Source of the DNA: Pseudaminobacter sp040049255
GTDB taxonomy: Bacteria; Pseudomonadota; Alphaproteobacteria; Rhizobiales; Rhizobiaceae
DNA length: 64,000 nt
Reading direction: 5' to 3'
Assembly (NCBI RefSeq): GCF_040049255.1
Contig: NZ_JBDZDR010000004.1
Coordinates: 375,777-439,776, forward strand
Both the position numbers and the translations under genes were made by a program. Positions 44,434 through 52,932 of this stretch are shown in pieces. A model generated the notes under the pieces. The model made no database searches. It was not told the DNA's origin and was given only the letters and a program-made list of their open reading frames with translations. Each line of letters opens with the position of its first letter. Position 1 is the stretch's first letter.

Positions 44434-45483
44434 TCATGTCGTCGCAACAAAATTGAGTTCTGGCTTCTGCAGGATCTGCAACTCGTTCGGATCGCGCCCG
44501 GCTATTGCCGCCAGCAGAGCGCGCCCCATCTGCCAGCCAGCATCGGTAATATCTTCGTAGATCGTGTCGATCTGGGGGCGTACGAGGTTGAAAAGCCCGG
44601 AGGTGCGCTTGGCGACAATTCCGATGTCCCGGCCCGGGTTCAGCCCGCGATCGCTGATTGCGGCCATCACGGCAAGCGCGGAAACCTCGCCGCCGCAGAC
44701 ATAGCCGTCGGGCGGATTGGGTTCGCCCAAGCGCTGGAACACTTGTGCCTGGATGTCTGCTGCGGAGCTGTCGAGGTCGACGCCTTCCGCCAGTTCGAAG
44801 GAGACGCCAGATTCGCGTACAGCGCTCATGAAACCATACTGAACGTGTTGGAAAAACGTGAAACGGCGCGGCGGCATGATGATCGCCAGCCGTTTGCGGC
44901 CGCTTCCGATCAAACGCTTCGTTGCTTCGTAGGAGAAGCTGTAATTGTCGAAATCCACATAGGGATGAGGGGTGCCGAGCTCGGTGCGCCCGTGACACAC
45001 AAACGGGAAGTCGTGCTCGAGCAGCAGCTTCACGCGTTCGTCGAATGGTTCGGTGCGCGAGAAGACGATGCCGTCCGCCATGCGGTTGCGCATGATATGG
45101 CGTACGGGATCGGTGCTCGGCGCATTGGCGAAATGCGGCGTGACCACCAGGTGATAGGCCGTGTTGCGCAGCGCCTCCGTCAGGCCGCGGATCAACGACG
45201 TGCTGAAGCCCAGTATCTCTTCATGGGGATCGAGCACGAGCGTGATGACATTCGTGCGCCCTGTGCGCAGCCTCTGCGCGGCACGGTCGGGCAGATAGCC
45301 GATCTCTTCCGCAACCCGCTGCACTTTCTGGCGCGTTTCAAGGGCGATCTGGGGCGCGCCGCCCAGCGCCCGCGATACGGTCGTCACGGCCAGGCCGGTC
45401 AGCTCCGCGATCGTGCGAAGCGTAGGCTTGGCCACCGCGTCATCACCTGTCTCGCGTCTCCCGCCTCTGTCCGTACCGTCCAT
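44434..45483 (-). CDS. LacI-family transcriptional regulator of the sugar locus
   Basis: A 349-residue repressor-type regulator. The HTH (PTLRTIAELTGLAVTTVSRALGG) and hinge (ETRQKVQRVAEEIGYLPDRAAQRL) begin after a short tail, then the periplasmic-binding-like sensor domain (NVITLVLDPHEEILGFSTSLIRG). It is divergent from the ABC-transporter genes with 231 bases between. Two operator-like sites sharing CGTTATAAAT lie there, one upstream of each gene. A GTG 16 codons downstream is an alternative start. The inducer is presumably the imported sugar or a derivative. Confidence 0.94.
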   Translation of the reverse strand: MDGTDRGGRRETGDDAVAKPTLRTIAELTGLAVTTVSRALGGAPQIALETRQKVQRVAEEIGYLPDRAAQRLRTGRTNVITLVLDPHEEILGFSTSLIRGLTEALRNTAYHLVVTPHFANAPSTDPVRHIMRNRMADGIVFSRTEPFDERVKLLLEHDFPFVCHGRTELGTPHPYVDFDNYSFSYEATKRLIGSGRKRLAIIMPPRRFTFFQHVQYGFMSAVRESGVSFELAEGVDLDSSAADIQAQVFQRLGEPNPPDGYVCGGEVSALAVMAAISDRGLNPGRDIGIVAKRTSGLFNLVRPQIDTIYEDITDAGWQMGRALLAAIAGRDPNELQILQKPELNFVATT

Positions 45484-45519
45484 CCGTCGTGCCTCATCAA
45501 TGCTGCCGAATTACGCGCT

Positions 45520-45534
45520 TGTAACGTTATAAAT
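45520..45534. promoter_or_regulatory. LacI-type operator, site 1 (near lacI-family gene)
   Basis: TGTAACGTTATAAAT, centred on CG, sits about 37-51 bases upstream of the regulator's start codon. It shares the 10-mer CGTTATAAAT (45525-45534) with site 2. Probably autoregulatory. Confidence 0.55.
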
Positions 45535-45638
45535 CCGCCCAAACGACATTAAAAGACTGGGAGGCGCCCTCTTTACAGCAGCTCTTGGCTCGCCGCCAAG
45601 ATGACGTTGAGCGGAAACAGTGCGCGCGGCCGCGCACC

Positions 45639-45670
45639 TTGACACCAACCTGATTTATATCGTTATAAAT
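45639..45670 (+). promoter_or_regulatory. Promoter with overlapping LacI-type operator, site 2
   Basis: A -35-like TTGACA (45639-45644) is followed at 18 bp by TTATAA (45663-45668). The near-perfect palindrome ATTTATATCGTTATAAAT (45653-45670) covers the -10 region. A bound repressor would block transcription of the binding-protein gene. Site 1 and site 2 lie 136 bp apart in the same orientation. Confidence 0.65.
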
Positions 45671-45714
45671 TCACAGCTGGCGCATTTTGTCGCCATGTCA
45701 TAGGGGAGGTTTTC

Positions 45715-46968
45715 ATGTCACTGCGTACGATTACAAAGCTTGCTGCGAGTGTCGCGCTTATCGCAATTACCTCGGGTGCCGCAAAGGCGGCCGACAATGT
45801 CGAGGTTCTGCACTGGTGGACGTCGGGAGGTGAAGCCGCTGCGCTGGACGTGCTCAAGAAGGACCTCGAATCCAAGGGCGTGACCTGGTCCGACATGCCG
45901 GTCGCCGGCGGCGGCGGCGAGGCGGCCATGACCGCGCTGCGCGCCCGTGTCACCGCAGGCAACCCGCCTACGGCCGTGCAGGCGCTGGGCTTCGACATCA
46001 CCGACTGGGCCAAGCAGGGCGTCGTGGGCGACCTGAGCGAAGTCGCCAATGCGGAAGGCTGGGACAAGGTGATCCCGACCGCGCTGCAGAACTTTTCCAA
46101 ATTCGATGGCAAGTGGATCGCAGCGCCTGTGAACGTCCACTCCACCAACTGGGTGTGGATCTCCAAGAAGGCGCTGGATGCCGCCGGCGGCAAGGAGCCC
46201 CAGAACTGGGACGAGTTCGTCGCCATGCTCGACAAGATGAAGGCAAACGGCATCACGCCGCTCGCCCATGGCGGCCAGCCCTGGCAGGACGCGACCCTGT
46301 TTGACGCGGTGGTGCTGTCGCTGGGCACCGACTTCTACAAGGCATCCATGATCGATGTCGACCCCGCGGCGCTGGGCGGCGACAAGATGAAGGAAGCGTT
46401 CAGCCGCATGGAAAAGCTGCGCTCCTATGTCGACGACAACTTCTCCGGCCGCGACTGGAACCTGGCTTCGGCCATGGTCATCGAAGGCAAGGCCGGCGCG
46501 CAGATGATGGGCGACTGGGCCAAGGGCGAGTTCCTCAAGGCCGGCCAGAAGCCGGGCACCGACTTTGTCTGCATCCGCTTCCCCGGCACTCAGGGCGCTG
46601 TCACCTTCAACTCCGACCAGTTCATGATGTTCAAGGTCGGTGAGGACAAGCAGAAGGCGCAGCTCATGATGGCCTCGGCCATCGAGGACCCGAAGTTCCA
46701 GTCGGCCTTCAACGTGGTGAAGGGCTCGGTGCCCGCACGCACCGACGTGCCGAACACAGACTTCGACGATTGCGGCAAGAAGGGCATGGCCGACCTGGCC
46801 GAGGCCAACGAGAAGGGCACGCTGTTCGGCTCCATGGCCCACGGCCATTCCGTGCCGGCCTCGATCAAAAATGCGATGTACGACGTCGTCACGCGACACT
46901 TCAACGGCGACCTGTCGACGGACGACGCGCCGGCCGAACTCGCTGCCGCGGTTGCGGCCGCACAATAA
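45715..46968 (+). CDS. Sugar ABC transporter substrate-binding protein
   Basis: A 417-residue periplasmic binding protein of family 1 (CUT1 type). A Sec signal peptide ends SGAAKA before ADNVEVLHWWTSGGEAAAL. The sequence resembles glucose/mannose-type binding proteins (GtsA-like), for example HWWTSGGE, TAVQALGFDITDWAKQG and VNVHSTNWVWISKKAL. GGGGAGG precedes the ATG. It is the first gene after the repressor-controlled promoter. A strong hairpin between it and the permease genes may raise its expression relative to them. The sugar is inferred to be a hexose or related aldose. Confidence 0.93.
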   Translation: MSLRTITKLAASVALIAITSGAAKAADNVEVLHWWTSGGEAAALDVLKKDLESKGVTWSDMPVAGGGGEAAMTALRARVTAGNPPTAVQALGFDITDWAKQGVVGDLSEVANAEGWDKVIPTALQNFSKFDGKWIAAPVNVHSTNWVWISKKALDAAGGKEPQNWDEFVAMLDKMKANGITPLAHGGQPWQDATLFDAVVLSLGTDFYKASMIDVDPAALGGDKMKEAFSRMEKLRSYVDDNFSGRDWNLASAMVIEGKAGAQMMGDWAKGEFLKAGQKPGTDFVCIRFPGTQGAVTFNSDQFMMFKVGEDKQKAQLMMASAIEDPKFQSAFNVVKGSVPARTDVPNTDFDDCGKKGMADLAEANEKGTLFGSMAHGHSVPASIKNAMYDVVTRHFNGDLSTDDAPAELAAAVAAAQ

Positions 46969-46980
46969 GGCGTGGGGGCC

Positions 46981-47016
46981 TGCCGGCGGGGGCGATGTCT
47001 TTAGCACCCGCCGGCA
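46981..47016 (+). promoter_or_regulatory. Hairpin between binding-protein and permease genes
   Basis: TGCCGGCGGG (46981-46990) pairs perfectly with CCCGCCGGCA (47007-47016) across 16 bases, with no T-run after it. Such hairpins often stabilise the upstream binding-protein mRNA or partly terminate transcription. Confidence 0.65.
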
Positions 47017-47107
47017 ACTTTGAGAGAGCGCCGTGCAGCCGTCCGGCCGCTCCTGTTCCAGCGCGCAATATCGGTGGCAGATGCCGCCGTTTGCGGGATA
47101 ACGCATA

Positions 47108-47989
47108 ATGCCGACACGCAATCAGTTGCAGTCCATCGTGCCGAAATTGGTGCTCGCGCCCAGCTTCGCGATGGTCCTGCTCTTCGTCTATGCCTTCATT
47201 CTCTACACCGGCTATCTGTCGCTGACGGATTCCAAGATGCTGCCCTCCTACGGGCTGGTCGGCTTCGAGAACTACGCGAAGCTGTGGAAGCTACCGCACT
47301 GGTGGCGGGCGCTGACCAACCTGGCGATCTTCGGTGTGCTTTACATCGCGGTGTGCTCGGTGCTCGGCCTGTTCCTGGCCATTCTGCTCGACCAGAAGAT
47401 AAGGGCAGAGGGTTTTCTGCGCCCGATCTATCTCTACCCGATGGCCCTGTCCTTCATTGTCACTGGCACCGCGTGGAAGTGGTTCCTCGACCCGGGCATT
47501 GGCCTCGAGCACACCATGCAGATGTGGGGCTGGGAGAGTTTCTCCTTCACCTGGATCAAGGACCGCAATCTGGCGATCTACACGGTTGTGATGGCCGCGG
47601 TCTGGCAGTCGTCGGGCTTCGTCATGGCGATGTTCCTGGCGGGCCTGCGCGGCGTGGACAACGAGATCATCAAGGCGGCCCAGATCGACGGCGCCTCGAC
47701 CACGACCATCTATCGCCGCATCATCATCCCGCTGATGCGGCCCGTTTTCCTGTCGGCCTTCGTGGTGCTCGCCCACCTGGCCATCAAGTCTTATGACCTG
47801 GTGGTGGCGCTGACCGGCGGCGGGCCGGGGCAGGCGACCGAACTGCCGGCTACCTTCATGTATTCCTACACCTTCACCCGCAACCAGATGGGCATCGGCG
47901 CCTCGTCTGCGGTGATCATGCTGATCATGATCTTCTCCATCATCGTCCCATATCTCTATTCGGAACTGCGGGGAGGGCCGCGCCAATGA
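47108..47989 (+). CDS. Sugar ABC transporter permease, first subunit
   Basis: A 293-residue inner-membrane permease (MalF/UgpA-like, CUT1). Six hydrophobic segments are seen (PSFAMVLLFVYAFILYTGYL; NLAIFGVLYIAVCSVLGLFLAILL; PIYLYPMALSFIVTGTAWKW; YTVVMAAVWQSSGFVMAMFLAG; and two more). The EAA-type loop AAQIDGASTTTIYRRIIIPLMRP contacts the ATPase. It overlaps the next permease gene by four bases (ATGA). Confidence 0.94.
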   Translation: MPTRNQLQSIVPKLVLAPSFAMVLLFVYAFILYTGYLSLTDSKMLPSYGLVGFENYAKLWKLPHWWRALTNLAIFGVLYIAVCSVLGLFLAILLDQKIRAEGFLRPIYLYPMALSFIVTGTAWKWFLDPGIGLEHTMQMWGWESFSFTWIKDRNLAIYTVVMAAVWQSSGFVMAMFLAGLRGVDNEIIKAAQIDGASTTTIYRRIIIPLMRPVFLSAFVVLAHLAIKSYDLVVALTGGGPGQATELPATFMYSYTFTRNQMGIGASSAVIMLIMIFSIIVPYLYSELRGGPRQ

Positions 47990-48867
47990 GCCTGCCTTCA
48001 TCCGACAACGCGACGCAGGTCAACAGGCTGACGCGCGGGCTGATCTATATCGTGCTCGTGCTGTTTGCGATCTACTACCTGCTGCCGCTCTACGTGATGA
48101 TCGTGAACTCGGTGAAGCCGCTCTCCGAAATCCGCGAAGGCAACATGCTCGCCTTTCCGAGAGAAGTGACGCTCGATCCATGGTTCACCGCCTGGTCGAC
48201 GGCGCAGATCGGAGTGCAGGCGACCGGCCTGAAACCCTATTTCATCAACTCGATCCTGATGGCGGTGCCAGCGGTGGCGATCTCGACATTCCTCGGAGCG
48301 CTGAACGGCTTTGTCCTGACCAAATGGCGTTTCAGGGGCGACAATCTGGTGTTCGGGCTGATGTTGCTGGCCTGCTTCATCCCGTTCCAGATCGCGCTCA
48401 TTCCCGCCGCCCGCATCCTGGGCATGCTCGGCGTTGCCGGGACGACGCGCGGGCTGGTGTTGATCCATGTGGCCTATGGCCTCGGCTTCACAACCCTGTT
48501 CTTCCGCAACTACTATGCCGCCTTTCCGACCGAACTGGTAAAGGCCGCGCAGATCGACGGCGCCAGCTTCTTCCAGATTTTCCGACGCATCCTGCTGCCG
48601 TCCTCCGCGCCGATCATCGTGGTGACGGTGATCTGGCAGTTCACCAACATCTGGAACGATTTCCTGTTCGGCGCCTCCTTCGGCGATTTCAAGTCGCAGC
48701 CCATGACAGTGGCGCTGAACAACCTCGTGTCGTCCTCGAGCGGCGTGAAGGAATACAACGTCCATTTTGCCGGCGCGATCCTGGCGGCGCTGCCGACCCT
48801 GGTCGTCTACATCGTGTCGGGCCGGTATTTCGTGCGGGGCCTCATGGCCGGCGCGGTGAAGGGTTAG
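47986..48867 (+). CDS. Sugar ABC transporter permease, second subunit
   Basis: A 293-residue permease (MalG/UgpE-like), partner of the preceding gene. The first helix GLIYIVLVLFAIYYLLPLYVMIVNSVKP and the EAA loop VKAAQIDGASFFQIFRRILLPSSAP are typical. The end SGRYFVRGLMAGAVKG is the usual CUT1 terminus. It overlaps the upstream gene by four bases. A palindromic repeat element follows its stop codon immediately, before the ATPase gene. Confidence 0.94.
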   Translation: MSLPSSDNATQVNRLTRGLIYIVLVLFAIYYLLPLYVMIVNSVKPLSEIREGNMLAFPREVTLDPWFTAWSTAQIGVQATGLKPYFINSILMAVPAVAISTFLGALNGFVLTKWRFRGDNLVFGLMLLACFIPFQIALIPAARILGMLGVAGTTRGLVLIHVAYGLGFTTLFFRNYYAAFPTELVKAAQIDGASFFQIFRRILLPSSAPIIVVTVIWQFTNIWNDFLFGASFGDFKSQPMTVALNNLVSSSSGVKEYNVHFAGAILAALPTLVVYIVSGRYFVRGLMAGAVKG

Positions 48868-48915
48868 AGCATCGGACCGAAAAGTGGAATCCGGTTTTCG
48901 GAAAATCCGATGCTC
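48867..48915. repeat. Palindromic rhizobial-type intergenic repeat within the ABC operon
   Basis: GAGCATCGGA (48867-48876) pairs with TCCGATGCTC (48906-48915), and the inner CCGAAAA (48877-48883) pairs with TTTTCGG (48895-48901) around GTGGAATCCGG. From memory this nested palindrome (CCGAAAAGTGGAA...GGTTTTCGG) is a very frequent small repeat in rhizobial genomes. It begins in the last base of the permease stop codon. Confidence 0.8.
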
Positions 48916-48934
48916 AGATAAAGAGATAGATCGC

Positions 48935-50050
48935 ATGTCGTTCCTACAAATCCGCAATCTCGAAAAGACCTTCGGCAGCGTGAAGGTTCTGAAGGGCATC
49001 GATCTCGACGTCGAGGAGGGCGGCTTCCTGGTCCTTGTCGGACCCTCCGGTTGCGGCAAGTCTACCCTGCTCAACTCCATCGCCGGGCTGGAGGCCATCA
49101 CCGGTGGCTCGATCAGCATCGGCGGCAGGGTGATCGACAAGCTGCATCCTTCGCAGCGCGACATTGCCATGGTCTTCCAGTCCTATGCGCTGTACCCAAA
49201 CATGAGCGTGGCGGGAAACATCGGCTTTGGCATGGAGATCCGCGGCGTGCCGAAGCCGGAGCGCGAAAAGGCCATCGCTTCCGTTGCCGAGATGCTGCAG
49301 ATCGGCCATCTGCTCGACCGCAAGCCCAGCCAGCTTTCCGGCGGCCAGCGCCAGCGCGTCGCAATCGGCCGGGCGCTGGTGCGCAATCCGCAGGTGTTCC
49401 TGTTCGACGAACCGCTGTCCAACCTCGACGCCAAGCTCCGCGTCGACATGCGCACCGAAATCAAGCGCCTGCATCAGCGTATGGGCACGACCATCGTCTA
49501 TGTCACGCACGACCAGATCGAAGCGATGACGCTGGCGACCAAGATAGCGGTGCTGAAGGACGGGCTGCTACAGCAATCGGGCACGCCGGCGGAAATCTAC
49601 AACAACCCGGCCAATCTCTTCGTCGCTGACTTCATGGGCTCGCCCGCCATGAACCTCATCCCGGTGACGATCGCCAAGAACGGTTCGTGCGTCTCCCTCT
49701 CGACGCACCGCGACGAACAGGAACCGCTGGTGCTCGGCGTGCCCAATGCACCTTCAGGGTTGGCCGCGCATAACGGCAAGGAGGTGATCTTCGGCATCCG
49801 CCCCGAAGCCCTGACCGACCGCGACGGCGCTGACCGCAATGCGCTCAATGTCGCCGAGAGCGAATGCCTGATCGAGGTGGTCGAGCCAGCGGGCTCCGAC
49901 ACTTTCGCCGTGACCCGTCTGGGCAAGAAGCACGTCACCGCGCGGCTGCGCGCAGACGCAAATGTCGCCGCCGGCAACAAAATGAAGCTGGCGTTCAATC
50001 TCGACAAGGCGGTGTTCTTCGACCCGGCCAGCGGCCAGCGGATCGTCTGA
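48935..50050 (+). CDS. Sugar ABC transporter ATP-binding protein (MalK/UgpC type)
   Basis: A roughly 371-residue ATPase. Walker A GPSGCGKSTL, Q-loop VFQSYALYPNMSV, signature LSGGQRQRVAIGRAL, and Walker B VFLFDEPLSNLDAK are followed by the switch histidine in YVTHDQIEAM. A C-terminal MalK-type TOBE/OB domain (VADFMGSPAMNLIPV onward) is present. ATG at 48935 gives the standard start MSFLQIRNLEKTFG. It energises the importer. GTG of the next gene is 11 bases after its stop. Confidence 0.95.
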   Translation: MSFLQIRNLEKTFGSVKVLKGIDLDVEEGGFLVLVGPSGCGKSTLLNSIAGLEAITGGSISIGGRVIDKLHPSQRDIAMVFQSYALYPNMSVAGNIGFGMEIRGVPKPEREKAIASVAEMLQIGHLLDRKPSQLSGGQRQRVAIGRALVRNPQVFLFDEPLSNLDAKLRVDMRTEIKRLHQRMGTTIVYVTHDQIEAMTLATKIAVLKDGLLQQSGTPAEIYNNPANLFVADFMGSPAMNLIPVTIAKNGSCVSLSTHRDEQEPLVLGVPNAPSGLAAHNGKEVIFGIRPEALTDRDGADRNALNVAESECLIEVVEPAGSDTFAVTRLGKKHVTARLRADANVAAGNKMKLAFNLDKAVFFDPASGQRIV

Positions 50051-50060
50051 GGGGCGGAGA

Positions 50061-51104
50061 GTGACCGCCGTCAACAGCCGCGCTCTGGCCGCCGAAGCGA
50101 AAGCGGCCGCCACCGCCGCAGCAGTGGCTGGATCGAACTGGCGGCTCACATGGGATCGTGGGCAGGCCGACGTCTTCGCCACTGGCGGTTCCCTGCACAA
50201 CCTGGTTTTCCGCCTGGACAATGGCTGTGCCGTCGCGCCGCTGGCGGAAGCCCCCTGGATCGGTGATCCCTCTGTCGGGACAGATGCATCGATCCCGGCG
50301 CATCTGCACCAGCTTGGCGGCGAGTGGGCTTGCGTTCCGTTCGGGACGGCAATGGTTGACCCGCTTCACCACGGTTTTGGCACAGACAACGCATGGCATG
50401 CAGTGGAACAAGCGGCGGATGCGATCACGCTGGCCATCGACTATCCGGAACACCATCCGATAAAGAGCCTGGAGCGCCGTTTAATTGGGGTTGCGGGGCA
50501 GGCGGCCATCGCCATTGAGTTGACGGTCGAAGCGCGGACCCAATGCATCTTGCCGGTTGGCCTGCATCCGATCTTCCGGCTTCCCGAAGAAGGGCGCGGC
50601 ATGCGGCTAGATCCCGGTCCCTTTGTGCGCGGTTATACCTTTCCGAAGGTGTTCGAACCGGGCGTCTCACGTCTGAGGCCAGGTGCAGAGTTCACGTCAC
50701 TCGACGCAGTGCCGCTGGCGGGCGAGGGGGTAGCCGATCTTTCGCGGCCGCCGGCCGATCTGCGCGAAGAAATACTTCAACTTGCCGACGTGGGCGGCTG
50801 CGTTTGCATCGACTACCCGGACGACGGGTATCGAGCGCGGCTGGACTGGAACGCGGATGACTTTCCCTCGCTGGTAATATGGCTCTCCAATCGAGGCCGC
50901 GCCGCGCCGCCCTGGTCGAACAGCTTTCGGGGCATCGGCATTGAGCCGGTGAACGGCTTTTTCGACGACACGGGACTTGCATTCCATGCACCGGCTGACC
51001 TGGCGCTTGGACGCCAATTCCACGCCGGCGAGAGATGGACGACACACTATCGAATTTCGGCATCCATTCTTGCCGCCCCCCAACATGAAGGACCGACAGC
51101 ATGA
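50061..51104 (+). CDS. Aldose 1-epimerase-family protein
   Basis: A 347-residue galactose-mutarotase-fold protein. Distinctive segments are HLHQLGGEWACVPFG, GLHPIFRLPEE, and FRGIGIEPVNGFFDD with the likely catalytic glutamate. The GTG start at 50061 has GGCGGAGA upstream. An aldose 1-epimerase would interconvert sugar anomers entering from the importer, supporting a role in aldose catabolism. It overlaps the isomerase gene by four bases (ATGA). Specificity is unknown and the family contains non-enzymatic or altered-specificity members. Confidence 0.85.
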   Translation: MTAVNSRALAAEAKAAATAAAVAGSNWRLTWDRGQADVFATGGSLHNLVFRLDNGCAVAPLAEAPWIGDPSVGTDASIPAHLHQLGGEWACVPFGTAMVDPLHHGFGTDNAWHAVEQAADAITLAIDYPEHHPIKSLERRLIGVAGQAAIAIELTVEARTQCILPVGLHPIFRLPEEGRGMRLDPGPFVRGYTFPKVFEPGVSRLRPGAEFTSLDAVPLAGEGVADLSRPPADLREEILQLADVGGCVCIDYPDDGYRARLDWNADDFPSLVIWLSNRGRAAPPWSNSFRGIGIEPVNGFFDDTGLAFHAPADLALGRQFHAGERWTTHYRISASILAAPQHEGPTA

Positions 51105-51790
51105 AGCGCTCGCGCGTCAATGAAATCATCCGCGAAGGAGACGCCTTCATCCGCTCCTTCGGCTATGTCATGCCGCCTTTCGCCTATTGGTCGCCGGGGG
51201 AGATGAAGACGCGGCGCCCTGCCGGAATCATCGACTCGCGCCTCGGCTGGGACATCACCGACTACGGGCAAGGCAAATTTGACGAGCTCGGCCTGTTCCT
51301 GTTCACCGTGCGCAACGGCCGCGCAGAGGACCTCTCGCGCGGCAAGGGCATGCTCTACGCCGAAAAGATCATGATCTCGCGCAAGGACCAGCTTTCACCC
51401 ATGCACCGCCATGTGGTGAAGGCCGAGGACATCATCAACCGCGGCGGCGGTAAGCTGGTCATCGAGCTGTTCATGCCGGACGAAGAGGGAAATATAGACC
51501 GAAACCGCGAGGTCGAGGTTCCGACAGACGGTGTCATCCGCAAGCTGCCGGCAGGCGGCTTGTTGAAGCTCGATCCCGGCGAGAGCGTGACCCTGCTGCC
51601 CGGCGTGTGGCATGCGTTCTGGGGCGAGGGGGCAGACGTGCTGATTGGTGAGGTATCGACCGTGAACGACGACCTGACTGACAACATCTTTGCCGATCCG
51701 ATCGGGCGCTTTTCCAGCATCGAGGAAGACGAGGCGCCGCTGCATCTGCTGGTGTCGGACTACGACCGCTTCATCGACGGCAAGGGCTGA
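51101..51790 (+). CDS. D-lyxose/D-mannose isomerase-family cupin protein
   Basis: A 229-residue cupin of the D-lyxose ketol-isomerase (EcSI-like) family. Metal-binding residues fit SPMHRHVVKAEDIINRGGGKLVIELF, with the second-strand motif LLPGVWHAFWGE. These enzymes convert D-lyxose to D-xylulose and D-mannose to D-fructose. As last gene of the sugar locus it suggests that the imported sugar is mannose or lyxose (or another aldose isomerised to a ketose). Start is chosen from the ATGA overlap with the epimerase gene. Confidence 0.87.
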   Translation: MKRSRVNEIIREGDAFIRSFGYVMPPFAYWSPGEMKTRRPAGIIDSRLGWDITDYGQGKFDELGLFLFTVRNGRAEDLSRGKGMLYAEKIMISRKDQLSPMHRHVVKAEDIINRGGGKLVIELFMPDEEGNIDRNREVEVPTDGVIRKLPAGGLLKLDPGESVTLLPGVWHAFWGEGADVLIGEVSTVNDDLTDNIFADPIGRFSSIEEDEAPLHLLVSDYDRFIDGKG

Positions 51791-51822
51791 TAGGGCCGGA
51801 CACGGACCACACTCGGTTGGAC

Positions 51823-51859
51823 AAGGGGCGGCGGCTTTAAAGAAGACCCGCCGCCCCTT
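51823..51859. terminator. Bidirectional terminator after the sugar locus
   Basis: AAGGGGCGGCGG (51823-51834) pairs perfectly with CCGCCGCCCCTT (51848-51859) across 13 bases. It lies between the convergent isomerase and dioxygenase genes and ends both transcription units, though T-tracts are short. Confidence 0.75.
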
Positions 51860-51864
51860 CCAAT

Positions 51865-52821
51865 TCAGTGCCAGCTGTCGAGGCCAAGTAGCTTGCGGCC
51901 AAGCTCGTTCAACTCAGCCGTCTTGGCGTTCTTCTTTTCCCACTCGCGTGGGTCGCCGGGGAACGCCGCACGCGTTGGTGCCTCGCGCTCGCGCCAGGAG
52001 TGGATGCGGGCTTCGCGTTCTTCGTTGTCTTCCTCGTCGGCCGGAAACATCGAGATGTATTGCGCCATGCGCACCCGGTCCTTGGAGTGGTTTGGCCGCA
52101 CCCCATGCGCCAGCAGCGTGTTGAAGATCAGAAGGTCGCCGGGGTTCATCTCGATATTGGTGATCGTCAGGCCGGTCAGGTCCGGGTGGTGCGGATCGCG
52201 ATCGGCGGGCTGCGTCTTCACCCATTCCTCGAAATTCTCGAACAATTCGGGAATGCACTGGAAGCCGCCGATGTCGCCATCCTGCTTGACGAGCGAAAGC
52301 ACGCCCTGGACGCCGATCGGCAGGGGCCGAAGCGAAGTATCGCTGTCCCAGTGGATGAAGCCGTTCGGGTTGCCCGGCGTTTTCTTGGGCGGATTGAGAT
52401 TGGCGCGATCAATGGCAACCCAGAGATCCTCCCTGTCCCAGATGTCGACGAAGGCATCGTAGACGCGCTGTACCTGCCGATTGTCCCAGAGGTACTGGTG
52501 GTTGTAGATTTCTACCATGCCGGCGCCGTTCAGCTCCTTCATCAAATGATCGCGGCGCTGCGGCGCATACCAGGTTGATGGATCCTTCGGGTCCTTTTCG
52601 TCGAATTCCCAAAGCAGGTCGATCAGCCGCTGGACATTCTCCTGCGGCACGGCGTTGCGCACGATCACATAGCCCTTTGTGGTCCAGTGCTGCCAATCGG
52701 CCTCGCTGAGCACGCGCAGCGGCAGCGTCTTCTTGATGTCCTTGAGCTGCGTGGTGACGTTCTTCGACGTCGGATGGCTGTCCTTCTTCAGATCTGTCGC
52801 GTGCGCCACGGTTTCCTCCAT
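51865..52821 (-). CDS. Phytanoyl-CoA dioxygenase-family Fe(II)/2-oxoglutarate oxygenase
   Basis: A roughly 318-residue PhyH-type oxygenase. The iron-binding HxD is in GFIHWDSDTSL, the distal histidine in TLLAHGVRPNHSKDRVRMAQY, and the arginine following could bind 2-oxoglutarate. The N-terminal lead is basic (TDLKKDSHPTSKNV). I choose the ATG ending at 52821; a GTG eight codons earlier is possible. It is divergent from an AraC regulator, about 110 bases apart, so the regulator probably controls it. Substrate unknown: family members hydroxylate varied small molecules. Confidence 0.87.
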   Translation of the reverse strand: MEETVAHATDLKKDSHPTSKNVTTQLKDIKKTLPLRVLSEADWQHWTTKGYVIVRNAVPQENVQRLIDLLWEFDEKDPKDPSTWYAPQRRDHLMKELNGAGMVEIYNHQYLWDNRQVQRVYDAFVDIWDREDLWVAIDRANLNPPKKTPGNPNGFIHWDSDTSLRPLPIGVQGVLSLVKQDGDIGGFQCIPELFENFEEWVKTQPADRDPHHPDLTGLTITNIEMNPGDLLIFNTLLAHGVRPNHSKDRVRMAQYISMFPADEEDNEEREARIHSWREREAPTRAAFPGDPREWEKKNAKTAELNELGRKLLGLDSWH

Positions 52822-52932
52822 TTTCCGCCTGGTCCTTGATGGCACGATGCTAGTGCGAGCCCGCGGAGGGAAGTTGTACTGGTGGCGCTCATCCTGATAC
52901 TATTCTGGCGTTTCAATGCGAATGTTGCCCGA

